Assembly (NCBI GenBank): GCA_937907645.1
Contig: CALCWV010000044.1
Coordinates: forward strand, 1 to 11,747
Reading direction: 5' to 3'
From: an uncultured Clostridia bacterium
GTDB taxonomy: Bacteria; Bacillota; Clostridia; Christensenellales; UBA1242
DNA length: 11,747 nt
Numbering within the stretch: position 1 is the stretch's first letter; every line of letters begins with the position of its first letter. The notes under the pieces were generated by a model. It saw only the letters and a program-made list of their open reading frames with translations. It ran no database searches and was not told the DNA's origin. The position numbers were made by a program, and so were the translations under genes. Shown here in pieces: positions 4,912 through 11,747 of this stretch.

Positions 4912-7900
4912 TTATCTCACAATAACATTTTGTTCACCAAGCACACCATATAGCTCATTCAAAAGGTAATTGTTGATATCAACCTTTTGACTGTAGCTAA
5001 ATGCCTTGCCTAATGACGTGCATTTTATAACTACATCGTTGTTTCCATGATATGTGGATAAAATGTTTTTAATTCTCTCAAACTCATCGAAGTTTTTAGT
5101 ATCACATCTTATATACAATTTGCGAACGTCTTTAACTTCCTCTTCCCTTTCTTCTTCTTTTTTGTTCCACGGAATAATATCCTCCGCCATTACACTAGGA
5201 ATTTCATTTCTAAATGATATCTTCCCACGGACAGTGATCATATTATCCTCTTCCAAAAGATTTTTGAATTTTGGATATACATTTGGCATGATAGCAACTT
5301 CAATATTTCCATAAATATCTTCTATTTTTATGAACGCCATATCTTTGTTGCTCTTCTTTGATGTTAGTTTCTTCTTTTCAACAATCATTCCGCCACAGAT
5401 TATAGTCTGTCCGTCTTGGAATTTTTCGCTAACTTCTTCCTCTTCGCCAGCATCGTCCACGTCCTCGCCCATTTCATCTTCTTCCTTTGGAGCGATCATA
5501 TCTGATGTCAATGTGAAGCTGTCATATTTATCCAGATAGTCATTCAAAGGATGCCCCGAAAGATAGATTCCAACGAATTCTTTTTCCTTCTTGAGTAGAG
5601 TTTCTTTGTTAAATTCTTTAATCCTTGGATATTCAAGTTGATTGAAAGATGTATCTTCGACCATATCTCCGCCGAACATTGAGATCTGCCCGCTGTCTCT
5701 GTTTTTAGCCTCTTTGATTGCTCTTTCAACAGCCATTGGATAAACTTCCATAAGCTGTGATCTATATTTTCCAAAACAGTCGAATGCTCCGCTCATAATT
5801 AAGCTTTCTAAACAGCGTTTGTTCAGTGCCATTCCGTCGACCCTTGAAACAAAGTCTTCAAATGACTTAAACTCTCCGCCTTTCTTTCTCTCAGCAATGA
5901 TTGTATCGACAACCGCAGACCCAACGTTTCTCAAACCCGCAAGTCCGAAGCGGATATTTCCGTTTTCAACTTTAAACTCTGTAATACTCTTGTTTATATT
6001 TGGTGGGAGGACTTCAATTCCCTCTTTCTTAGCAAATGTTGTATATTTTTTGATATCGTCGATATTTGTAATTCTGTTGTTCAAAACGGCTGTTAAATAT
6101 TCAACTTCATAGTAACATTTCATGTAAGCTGTTTGATATCCAACATAGGCGTAAGCTGCTGCGTGGGATTTGTTAAACGCATATTTAGCAAACTCCGCCA
6201 TAGCATCGAAGACTTTCTCTGCAACAGCTCTATCGTGTCCAAGTTTTACAGCTCCCGGAATAGACCTCTTTCCAGATGGATCTTCCCATCCGTCGACGAA
6301 CTTAATCTTTTCAGCGGCAATCTTGTCGACTTTTTTCTTTCCCATGATTCTTCGAATATTATCTGCTTGTCCAAGGCTATATCCGCCCATAACTTGAACG
6401 ACACTCATAACCTGTTCTTGATACACAATACATCCATAAGTCATATTAAGAATAGGTTCTAAGCATGGATCCTCATAATAGATTTTTTCAGGATGTTTTT
6501 TACACTCCACGAAACGAGGAATCGAATCCATAGGGCCTGGTCTATACATTGAAATTCCGGCGATAATATCGTCCATGCAAGTTGGACCTAAGTCCTTCAT
6601 GAACTTCTTCATTCCCCCACTTTCAAGTTGGAACACAGCGTCCGTGTTTCCAGATGCAATAAGTTCAAAAACTTTTGGATCATCATATTCCATTTTGTGG
6701 AAATCGATATCTATTCCGTGATCTTCCTTGACATATTTAATTGCTTTATATATATCGGTCAAAGTTTTAAGTCTTAAGAAGTCCATTTTAAGTAGACCTA
6801 AGTGCTCTAGCTCGATCATGTCATATTGCGTAACTAAGTCATCCCCGTTTTTAGCAAGAGGAACGTAGTCATCGACTGGTTCTGGTGCAATCAAAACTCC
6901 CGCTGCGTGCATAGATGTCTGTCTTGGCACACCTTCAAGTTTTATCGCCATATCTGCGATTTTTCTTATTGTGTCATTTTCCTCATAAGCTCTTCTTAAA
7001 TCTGGAATAATGTATTTGTCATATTTACTGTCACCTGTTGCTCCGAAATAGTATTTCAAAACAGGTTTTTTAGGATTAAGTCCGTCTGGAACTTTCCCAG
7101 GAATTTCCTTGACAATTGGAATAATGTCATTTGTTGCATTCAATACTCTTGCAACATCTCTTATGGCGTTCTTTGCCGCCATTGTCCCAAATGTGACAAT
7201 GTTTGAAACGTGGTCTTCCCCATATCTTCTCTTCGTGTAGTCAATTACTTCTTGGCATCTATCAGGACAGAAGTCTACGTCGAAGTCGGGCATGGAAACT
7301 CTTTCCTTGTTGATAAATCTTTCGAAAATAAGGTGATATTTGATAGGGTCTACTTCTGTAATTCCTGAGCAATATGCTACAAGTGAGCCCGCTCCAGATC
7401 CTCTTCCAGGGCCGACTGGGATATCATGCTGACGAGCATAGTTGATATAATCCCAAACGATAAGGAAGTATTCAACGAAGCCTTGATCTTTAATAGTATT
7501 TAGCTCCATCTCCATTCTATCAATAAGTTCAGGAGTTATTTCTGAATAGTACTTATGTAGTCCCTCATAGGAAATTCTGCGCAAAAATTCATATGCCGTT
7601 TCGCCCGTGTCAGGCTTGTAAACTGGGATGTAGTTTTGGTCCTGTGCAAGCTTGTATTTCTCGTCAACGCCATAAATTTCCCCAAGCGATTTCGTTTTAA
7701 TTACAACATCGCACTTGTCGGCAATTTCTCTTGGCACGTCAAGAGCTTCTTCAAAGCCCTGCATAGCCTCCGCCATTTCCTCATATGTCTTTAAGTAAAA
7801 TTCCTCTGTGGAAAATTTCATTCGGTCTGGGTCGTCCACAGTTTTTCTCATCTGAACGCACATTAAAACGTCTTGAAGCTCTGCGTCTTCTTTGTTTAAG

Positions 7901-8514
7901 TAGTGTACGTCGTTTGTCGCTACAAGTTTGATTCCAAGTCTTTTTGACATTTCGGCAAGATGTACCATAACTTCCCTTTCTTCTGGGATATTGTGATTTT
8001 GAATTTCAAGATAGAAATCGTCTTTAAAAACTCTCTTGAACCAAAGAGCAAGTTCATCCGCTTCGTCATATCTTCTCTTCAAAATGTATTGTGGAATATG
8101 TCCTGCTAAACAAGCTGAAAGGCAGATAAGTCCCTCGCTGTACTGCTCTAAAACTTTGTAGTCGATTCTTGGCTTATAATAATATCCTTCTTTAAACGCA
8201 ATTGCATTCAATTTTAATAGGTTTTTGTATCCTTGATTGTTCTTAGCGATTAAGATTAAGTGCCCTGTGTCTTCTCTGTTTGTTTTATTAAATCTGTCGT
8301 GAGAAATATAAAACTCGCAGCCAATAATTGGCTTTATTCCATTTACGATACATTTTTCATACAACTTCAATGTGCCGTACATATTGCCGTGGTCAGTGAT
8401 AGCAACTGCGCTCCAACCTCTCTCTTTGACAATGTCAACGAGCTTGTCAATTCGAGCAAGTCCATCTAGCAAACTATATTCGGTGTGTAAGTGTAAATGT
8501 ATAAATTCCTTCAT
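4912..8514 (-). CDS. dnaE: DNA polymerase III subunit alpha, DnaE
   Basis: 1200 aa, full length for the DnaE1 type. The PHP domain (about 1-275) starts FIHLHLHTEYSLLDG and keeps H8, H10, D17, H42, E67, H85, C135, D202 and H204, the full metal-ligand set known from proofreading DnaE proteins. The polymerase core (about 285-835) has GPGRGSGAGSLVAYC (368-382) and the catalytic aspartates D410 and D412 in PDFDVDFC and D578 in LLKMDF. Tandem helix-hairpin-helix follows (about 835-910), then the beta-clamp motif QISMF (943-947), an acidic linker (about 1010-1030), an OB fold (about 1035-1115) and a C-terminal domain. It synthesises DNA at the replication fork; many Bacillota pair it with PolC, not seen here. 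AGGAGA overlaps the whiA stop and precedes the ATG by six bases. Confidence 0.98.
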   Translation of the reverse strand: MKEFIHLHLHTEYSLLDGLARIDKLVDIVKERGWSAVAITDHGNMYGTLKLYEKCIVNGIKPIIGCEFYISHDRFNKTNREDTGHLILIAKNNQGYKNLLKLNAIAFKEGYYYKPRIDYKVLEQYSEGLICLSACLAGHIPQYILKRRYDEADELALWFKRVFKDDFYLEIQNHNIPEEREVMVHLAEMSKRLGIKLVATNDVHYLNKEDAELQDVLMCVQMRKTVDDPDRMKFSTEEFYLKTYEEMAEAMQGFEEALDVPREIADKCDVVIKTKSLGEIYGVDEKYKLAQDQNYIPVYKPDTGETAYEFLRRISYEGLHKYYSEITPELIDRMEMELNTIKDQGFVEYFLIVWDYINYARQHDIPVGPGRGSGAGSLVAYCSGITEVDPIKYHLIFERFINKERVSMPDFDVDFCPDRCQEVIDYTKRRYGEDHVSNIVTFGTMAAKNAIRDVARVLNATNDIIPIVKEIPGKVPDGLNPKKPVLKYYFGATGDSKYDKYIIPDLRRAYEENDTIRKIADMAIKLEGVPRQTSMHAAGVLIAPEPVDDYVPLAKNGDDLVTQYDMIELEHLGLLKMDFLRLKTLTDIYKAIKYVKEDHGIDIDFHKMEYDDPKVFELIASGNTDAVFQLESGGMKKFMKDLGPTCMDDIIAGISMYRPGPMDSIPRFVECKKHPEKIYYEDPCLEPILNMTYGCIVYQEQVMSVVQVMGGYSLGQADNIRRIMGKKKVDKIAAEKIKFVDGWEDPSGKRSIPGAVKLGHDRAVAEKVFDAMAEFAKYAFNKSHAAAYAYVGYQTAYMKCYYEVEYLTAVLNNRITNIDDIKKYTTFAKKEGIEVLPPNINKSITEFKVENGNIRFGLAGLRNVGSAVVDTIIAERKKGGEFKSFEDFVSRVDGMALNKRCLESLIMSGAFDCFGKYRSQLMEVYPMAVERAIKEAKNRDSGQISMFGGDMVEDTSFNQLEYPRIKEFNKETLLKKEKEFVGIYLSGHPLNDYLDKYDSFTLTSDMIAPKEEDEMGEDVDDAGEEEEVSEKFQDGQTIICGGMIVEKKKLTSKKSNKDMAFIKIEDIYGNIEVAIMPNVYPKFKNLLEEDNMITVRGKISFRNEIPSVMAEDIIPWNKKEEEREEEVKDVRKLYIRCDTKNFDEFERIKNILSTYHGNNDVVIKCTSLGKAFSYSQKVDINNYLLNELYGVLGEQNVIVR

Positions 8515-8523
8515 TACTTTCTC

Positions 8524-9495
8524 CTAATCCTTAAGTGATTTTGCTATTTTTTCTAATTTTTTAAGTCTGTGATTCAGTCCACTCCTTGTAAGCTTGATTG
8601 TTGATAGTTCCAACAAATCTCCAAGGCTTTCCTCTGGGTTTGCAAGTCTTAGCATAGCGACTTCCTGCAAATCTTCACTGATTGAATCCAGTCCTATCGT
8701 TTCTGCAATAGTATTTATCGCCTCAACCTGACGCATACTTGCATCAATTGTTTTATTTATATTTGCATTTATGCAATTAACTTCCCTGTTAACTTTATTT
8801 CTTCTTTCTCTCGTTATCATTTCGTTAGAAAGTGCAAGCACGCTGTTGTTTGCTCCAACTAAAGCGAGCAAATCCTTGATTATTTCCGCTTCTTTGATGT
8901 ACAGCACGTAAAGAGATTTCCTCTCAACAAGCTTGCTTAATATTCCAAATTCTGCGAGTAGGTTTGCAAGGTCACTTAAAAACTGGTGACTGTGCGACGT
9001 AAATTCAAGATGATAACCCGACGTTGTTTTCTTCCACTCTTCCTCGCCTGCAAGTCTAATGCTAGATGTGCTCGCTCCAAGATATGCGCCTTTTATAAAC
9101 GCCTTTTTGCAGCACTCCTCCGCCACAATTCTTGGTGCAATTCCCCAAATAATTTCATATCCAGTTGGGGTTAATTCCAAAATTCCAATGTCGTTTAAAA
9201 CTCTCTCCGAATTTTCTTTTGACATCGTAATCCTGTAATATGTCGTTTTATTAATTACATAATCGTCTTCGATTTCAATTTCAAGCCACTCTCCATAAAG
9301 CTTGTGGACAACTTGATTCAGATATTCATATAGCTCTGGCACATCTGTCACAAAGCTTGCGATGTACTTCCCATTCGACTTTGATATCTCTCCGCAGCCA
9401 TGGAACAGTCCCGACAAAAAAGCTAGGACACAACAATCATTTTCAATTGTGCCTGAATTCAAAATGTCAATTTTACTGTCCCTTGAAAAGCTCAT
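8524..9495 (-). CDS. whiA: DNA-binding protein WhiA
   Basis: 323 aa, usual length. The N-terminal part is the WhiA N domain followed by a LAGLIDADG homing-endonuclease-like fold; AFIKGAYLGASTSS (132-145) replaces the catalytic motif, so no nuclease activity is expected. NEMITRERRNKVNREVNC (224-241) and the C-terminal helix-turn-helix with LANPEESLGDLLEL and SGLNHRLKKLEKIA (about 284-318) are typical of the family. WhiA is a sporulation regulator in Streptomyces and affects cell division and chromosome segregation in B. subtilis. Its ATG overlaps the PHP gene's TAA by one base, with AGAGGA upstream. rapZ and yvcK, common upstream partners in Bacillota, are missing here. Confidence 0.97.
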   Translation of the reverse strand: MSFSRDSKIDILNSGTIENDCCVLAFLSGLFHGCGEISKSNGKYIASFVTDVPELYEYLNQVVHKLYGEWLEIEIEDDYVINKTTYYRITMSKENSERVLNDIGILELTPTGYEIIWGIAPRIVAEECCKKAFIKGAYLGASTSSIRLAGEEEWKKTTSGYHLEFTSHSHQFLSDLANLLAEFGILSKLVERKSLYVLYIKEAEIIKDLLALVGANNSVLALSNEMITRERRNKVNREVNCINANINKTIDASMRQVEAINTIAETIGLDSISEDLQEVAMLRLANPEESLGDLLELSTIKLTRSGLNHRLKKLEKIAKSLKD

Positions 9496-10256
9496 TAGTT
9501 CCTCTTTTTATTAAATTTTGGAAGTTTATCAAGATTTACAATCAGTGATACAGGAATATCTAGTCTTAAAACTTGATTGATTGAGTTGTTGACTTCCCCA
9601 ACACGGTCTGGTGAGTGAGCATCTGAGTTGATTATAAACTTAACTCCCTCTTCTGCCATTGTGATAAGTTCTCTATCCGTGAAATGTATACGTTTTCCAT
9701 TAATCTCAATCAAAACGCCCTTCTGCTTTGCAAGTTTAGCAACTGCAAGCGTGTCAGTTGGACATCCATAGTTAAGATGTGTGATTATGTCAATTGGATT
9801 TTTATCAATTGCTTTCAAAAAAGCTGTCGTATTCCTATTTATTCTATCTTTGCTTGGAGCAAAAGGTCCTTCAATAAGATTTTCAACACCTAATTTGCAG
9901 AAGCTCTTAAAATCATTAAAATTAACCATTTTGTGGTGTCCCATGAGAATGATATCGAGATTCTCATAGTCCTCTTCTTTTAGGTCAATATCTCCGTTTA
10001 AAGAGACTAAGTTTGATTCTACTCCCAAGAGTATATCCACGCCAGAAACTTCCCTAGCTGTCAAAATTTCCTCTCTAATTTCAGGAATTTCTCTTCTTCT
10101 CACACCATACAAGAAATGATTAAATCCGTGGTCAGTCACCGCTATCTGTTTTAGCCCTTTGTTTGCCGCAACACTAGCGTTTTCCAAAATCGTACCTTTC
10201 CCATGTCCTCTTCTTGAGTATTTAGTGTGTGTATGATAATCTCCTAAAATAATCAT
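9495..10256 (-). CDS. PHP-domain metallohydrolase (YcdX-like)
   Basis: 253 aa covering one PHP domain. Metal ligands are visible as H8 and H10 (DYHTHTKYS), H18, D42-H43 (TDHG), E80, H107-H108 (MGHH), H160 and D212/H214 (SDAH). This full set indicates an active trinuclear-metal phosphoesterase of the YcdX/histidinol-phosphatase-like group. The substrate cannot be read from sequence. PHP genes of this type often lie near murB, rapZ and whiA in Clostridia. AGGAGC six bases before the ATG is a good ribosome binding site; the gap to dtd is 12 bases and the overlap with whiA one base, so it is an operon member. Confidence 0.92.
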   Translation of the reverse strand: MIILGDYHTHTKYSRRGHGKGTILENASVAANKGLKQIAVTDHGFNHFLYGVRRREIPEIREEILTAREVSGVDILLGVESNLVSLNGDIDLKEEDYENLDIILMGHHKMVNFNDFKSFCKLGVENLIEGPFAPSKDRINRNTTAFLKAIDKNPIDIITHLNYGCPTDTLAVAKLAKQKGVLIEINGKRIHFTDRELITMAEEGVKFIINSDAHSPDRVGEVNNSINQVLRLDIPVSLIVNLDKLPKFNKKRN

Positions 10257-10268
10257 TTTTTGCTCCTT

Positions 10269-10700
10269 TTACAAAATTATTGTCACAGGTCCATCATTAT
10301 GTTGAACGATCTGCATATCTGCCCCAAAAACGCCCTTTTTCACTGGGATATCATAATCCATAAGCGACAGACAGAATTGTTCGTACATGAGATTCGCTCT
10401 TTTAGGCTCTTCGGCTTCAAAGAAACTTGGTCTATTCCCATGCGATGTGTTTGCATATAGCGTAAACTGTGAAACAAGTAGTATCTCTCCGCCTATATCT
10501 TTAATCGATAAGTTCATTTTGCCGTTTTCGTCTTCAAAAATTCTCATATTTGCGATTTTCTTCGAAAAGAATTCAATTTCTTTTTCCGAATCATCCTTTC
10601 CAATTCCGAGAAAAACAACCAACCCTTTCCCTATCTCAGAAATCAACTTGCCTTCAACGGATAAAGTCGCATTTTTTACTCTTTGAACTACTAATTTCAT
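10269..10700 (-). CDS. dtd: D-aminoacyl-tRNA deacylase
   Basis: 143 aa, the family's usual length. The start MKLVVQRVKNATLSVEG matches the canonical N-terminus; an in-frame ATG at 10775 would add 25 unrelated residues and lies upstream of the likely promoter. Key motifs are SQFTLYA (77-83), GNRPSF (88-93) and the Gly-cisPro pair in NDGPVT (G137-P138), which forms the chirality-selecting pocket. It removes D-amino acids (and glycine from tRNA-Ala) from mischarged tRNAs in the cytoplasm. GGAG lies eight bases before the ATG. It heads the dtd-PHP-whiA-dnaE operon and is divergent from murB. Confidence 0.97.
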   Translation of the reverse strand: MKLVVQRVKNATLSVEGKLISEIGKGLVVFLGIGKDDSEKEIEFFSKKIANMRIFEDENGKMNLSIKDIGGEILLVSQFTLYANTSHGNRPSFFEAEEPKRANLMYEQFCLSLMDYDIPVKKGVFGADMQIVQHNDGPVTIIL

Positions 10701-10722
10701 CCCCTTTCTCCAACATCTACAT

Positions 10723-10750
10723 TTTATCACAAAACATCCTCGCAAGTAAA
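10723..10750 (-). promoter_or_regulatory. Likely promoter of the dtd-PHP-whiA-dnaE operon
   Basis: Minus strand: -35 TTTACT (10745-10750), a 16-base spacer and -10 GATAAA (10723-10728) preceded by TGT, which could act as an extended -10. It would start transcription about 15 bases before the dtd ATG. Confidence 0.5.
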
Positions 10751-10768
10751 GAGAAAAGTGGCAACCTT

Positions 10769-10798
10769 TTAACAAAATAAATATCTATTACATATATA
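10769..10798 (+). promoter_or_regulatory. Possible promoter of murB giving a leaderless mRNA
   Basis: TTAACA (10769-10774), an 18-base spacer and TATATA (10793-10798). The ATG at 10804 begins five bases after the -10 box, so transcription would start at or beside the start codon. The region is AT-rich and other -10 choices exist. Confidence 0.4.
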
Positions 10799-10803
10799 CA
10801 AGC

Positions 10804-11676
10804 ATGAGTAAAATATTTGGAAGTTTAGAAGTAAAAGAAAATGAGCCGCTTAAGGAACATACAACATTTAAAATTGGCGGAAACGCAAAATACTATGCCG
10901 AGCCTAAAAATATAAAAGAGCTGAAAAAGCTACTTGAAATTTGCAAAAGCACAAATATGCGCTATTTTATTATTGGAAATGGAAGCAATCTGCTGGCAAG
11001 TGACAATGGATTCGACGGATTAATTGTCTCTTTAAAAAATTTTAATGATATGAAAATACAGAAAAATAAAGGATTTGAAAGTGTTTGTGTTGGTGCAGGA
11101 GTAAACTTATTTCTTTTAAACAAAAACCTTGCAAATAACGGGATTACGGGCTTAGAATGGAGCTATGGCATCCCAGGAACACTTGGTGGAGCAATTAAAA
11201 TGAATGCAGGGGCTTTTAATCACAGCATATTCGAGTTTTTGGAAGAGTTGACAGTAATAAAGAATGGAAAGCTAAAAAGAATAAATAATTTAAAAGCTGA
11301 ATATAGAAATAGCTTTTTAACTGATGAAATTGTCCTTTCTGCTAAATTAAAATTAAAAAGTGGCAATATGCACGACATTTTAAATAAGATGAACGAGTAT
11401 CTTTCAATAAGACGTGAGAAGCAGCCCTACAATCTGCCATCCGCAGGCAGCGTTTTTAAGCGTAACGCTGATATTATCCCCGCAAAAATCATAGATGTCC
11501 TTGGTTTAAAGGGGCTTAGAATGGGCGGAGCTATGGTTTCAACCAAGCACGCAGGCTTTATTGTAAACGTAGATAATGCTAAAAGCGAGGACGTAAATAA
11601 ATTAATTAATTTAATAAAAAAAATCGCAGCATATAACGGCTTTTTATTTGAAGAAGAAATTATTTATTTAAAATAA
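10804..11676 (+). CDS. murB: UDP-N-acetylenolpyruvoylglucosamine reductase
   Basis: 290 aa, complete and of the shorter type IIb size. The FAD-binding domain has TTFKIGGNAKYY (20-31), GNGSNLL (58-64) and EWSYGIPGTLGGAIKMNAGA (118-137). The substrate domain has YRNSF (167-171) and PSAGSVFKR (212-220), where S216 is the expected proton donor. The acidic stretch E283-E285 near the C-terminus should supply the second catalytic residue. It reduces enolpyruvyl-UDP-GlcNAc to UDP-MurNAc with NADPH in the cytoplasm, for peptidoglycan. No Shine-Dalgarno sequence precedes the ATG, unlike most genes here, and no other in-frame start lies nearby. Its sequence is visibly more AT-rich than the minus-strand genes. 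Confidence 0.97.
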   Translation: MSKIFGSLEVKENEPLKEHTTFKIGGNAKYYAEPKNIKELKKLLEICKSTNMRYFIIGNGSNLLASDNGFDGLIVSLKNFNDMKIQKNKGFESVCVGAGVNLFLLNKNLANNGITGLEWSYGIPGTLGGAIKMNAGAFNHSIFEFLEELTVIKNGKLKRINNLKAEYRNSFLTDEIVLSAKLKLKSGNMHDILNKMNEYLSIRREKQPYNLPSAGSVFKRNADIIPAKIIDVLGLKGLRMGGAMVSTKHAGFIVNVDNAKSEDVNKLINLIKKIAAYNGFLFEEEIIYLK

Positions 11677-11747
11677 AAAAATTAATTTTAAAAATAAATT
11701 AAAAAATATGATTTATTTAATAAATTAATTGCTATTAAAATTAATCA
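11677..11747. other. AT-rich tail after murB
   Basis: Almost only A and T. A nine-base inverted repeat (11681-11689 with 11737-11745) is present, but it is low in complexity. No GC-containing terminator hairpin or start of a next gene can be supported. Confidence 0.4.

Noticed and set aside
5054..8469. Several plus-strand frames opposite dnaE
   Set aside because: They are antisense shadows of the dnaE reading frame, without ribosome binding sites.
10701..10775. Upstream ATG extending dtd by 25 residues
   Set aside because: The extension has no similarity to the family, overlaps the likely promoter, and the internal ATG at 10700 has a ribosome binding site and the canonical N-terminus.

Overview
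The window looks like chromosomal DNA of a low-GC Bacillota, most likely an uncultured Clostridia-type gut lineage. The reasons are AT-rich coding sequence, strong AGGAGG-type ribosome binding sites, CCA-encoding tRNA genes in the order Gly-Arg-His-Gln-Gln-Lys, and a dtd-PHP-whiA-dnaE cluster next to murB. This placement is inferred from gene content; no closer assignment is supportable from sequence alone.

Region 1 (1-1417, minus strand) is a tRNA operon. A near-consensus promoter (TTGACA-17-TAATAT) drives tRNA-Gly(TCC), Arg(TCT), His(GTG), Gln(CTG), Gln(TTG) and, at the far end, Lys(TTT) followed by an intrinsic terminator. Between Gln(TTG) and Lys lie two tandem 167-bp units. Each starts, in transcript sense, with the first 19 nt of tRNA-Lys (acceptor 5' strand and start of the D arm) and continues into a spacer that folds into four hairpins. 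Nearly all differences between the two units either keep base pairing or fall in loops. Downstream of the real tRNA-Lys, its 3' end plus terminator is repeated 431 bp away (1-55 versus 432-486), separated by a gene-free, hairpin-rich segment. The locus therefore carries 5' tRNA-Lys fragments upstream of the gene and a 3' fragment downstream. This is the most unusual part of the window.

Region 2 (1513-4883) holds one plus-strand gene of unknown function (188 aa). It converges, through a perfect 26-bp bidirectional terminator, on a three-gene minus-strand operon: an SPFH/band-7 protein with three C-terminal zinc ribbons, a protein with two zinc ribbons and one C-terminal membrane segment, and a small protein with two membrane segments and two zinc ribbons. 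The set resembles the YdjG/YdjH/YdjI membrane-stress module of Bacillus subtilis, but pspA is not in this window.

Region 3 (4912-10750, minus strand) is a tightly packed operon dtd-PHP-whiA-dnaE, with overlapping or nearly touching genes. It combines tRNA proofreading (Dtd), a PHP metallohydrolase, the WhiA regulator and replicative DNA polymerase III alpha (DnaE). The DnaE PHP domain keeps every expected metal ligand. rapZ and yvcK, which usually precede whiA in Bacillota, are absent.

Region 4 (10769-11747, plus strand) is murB (peptidoglycan precursor synthesis), divergent from dtd. It has no Shine-Dalgarno sequence and a possible -10 box only five bases before its ATG, so its mRNA may be leaderless. 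The last 71 bases are almost pure A/T with no recognisable gene.
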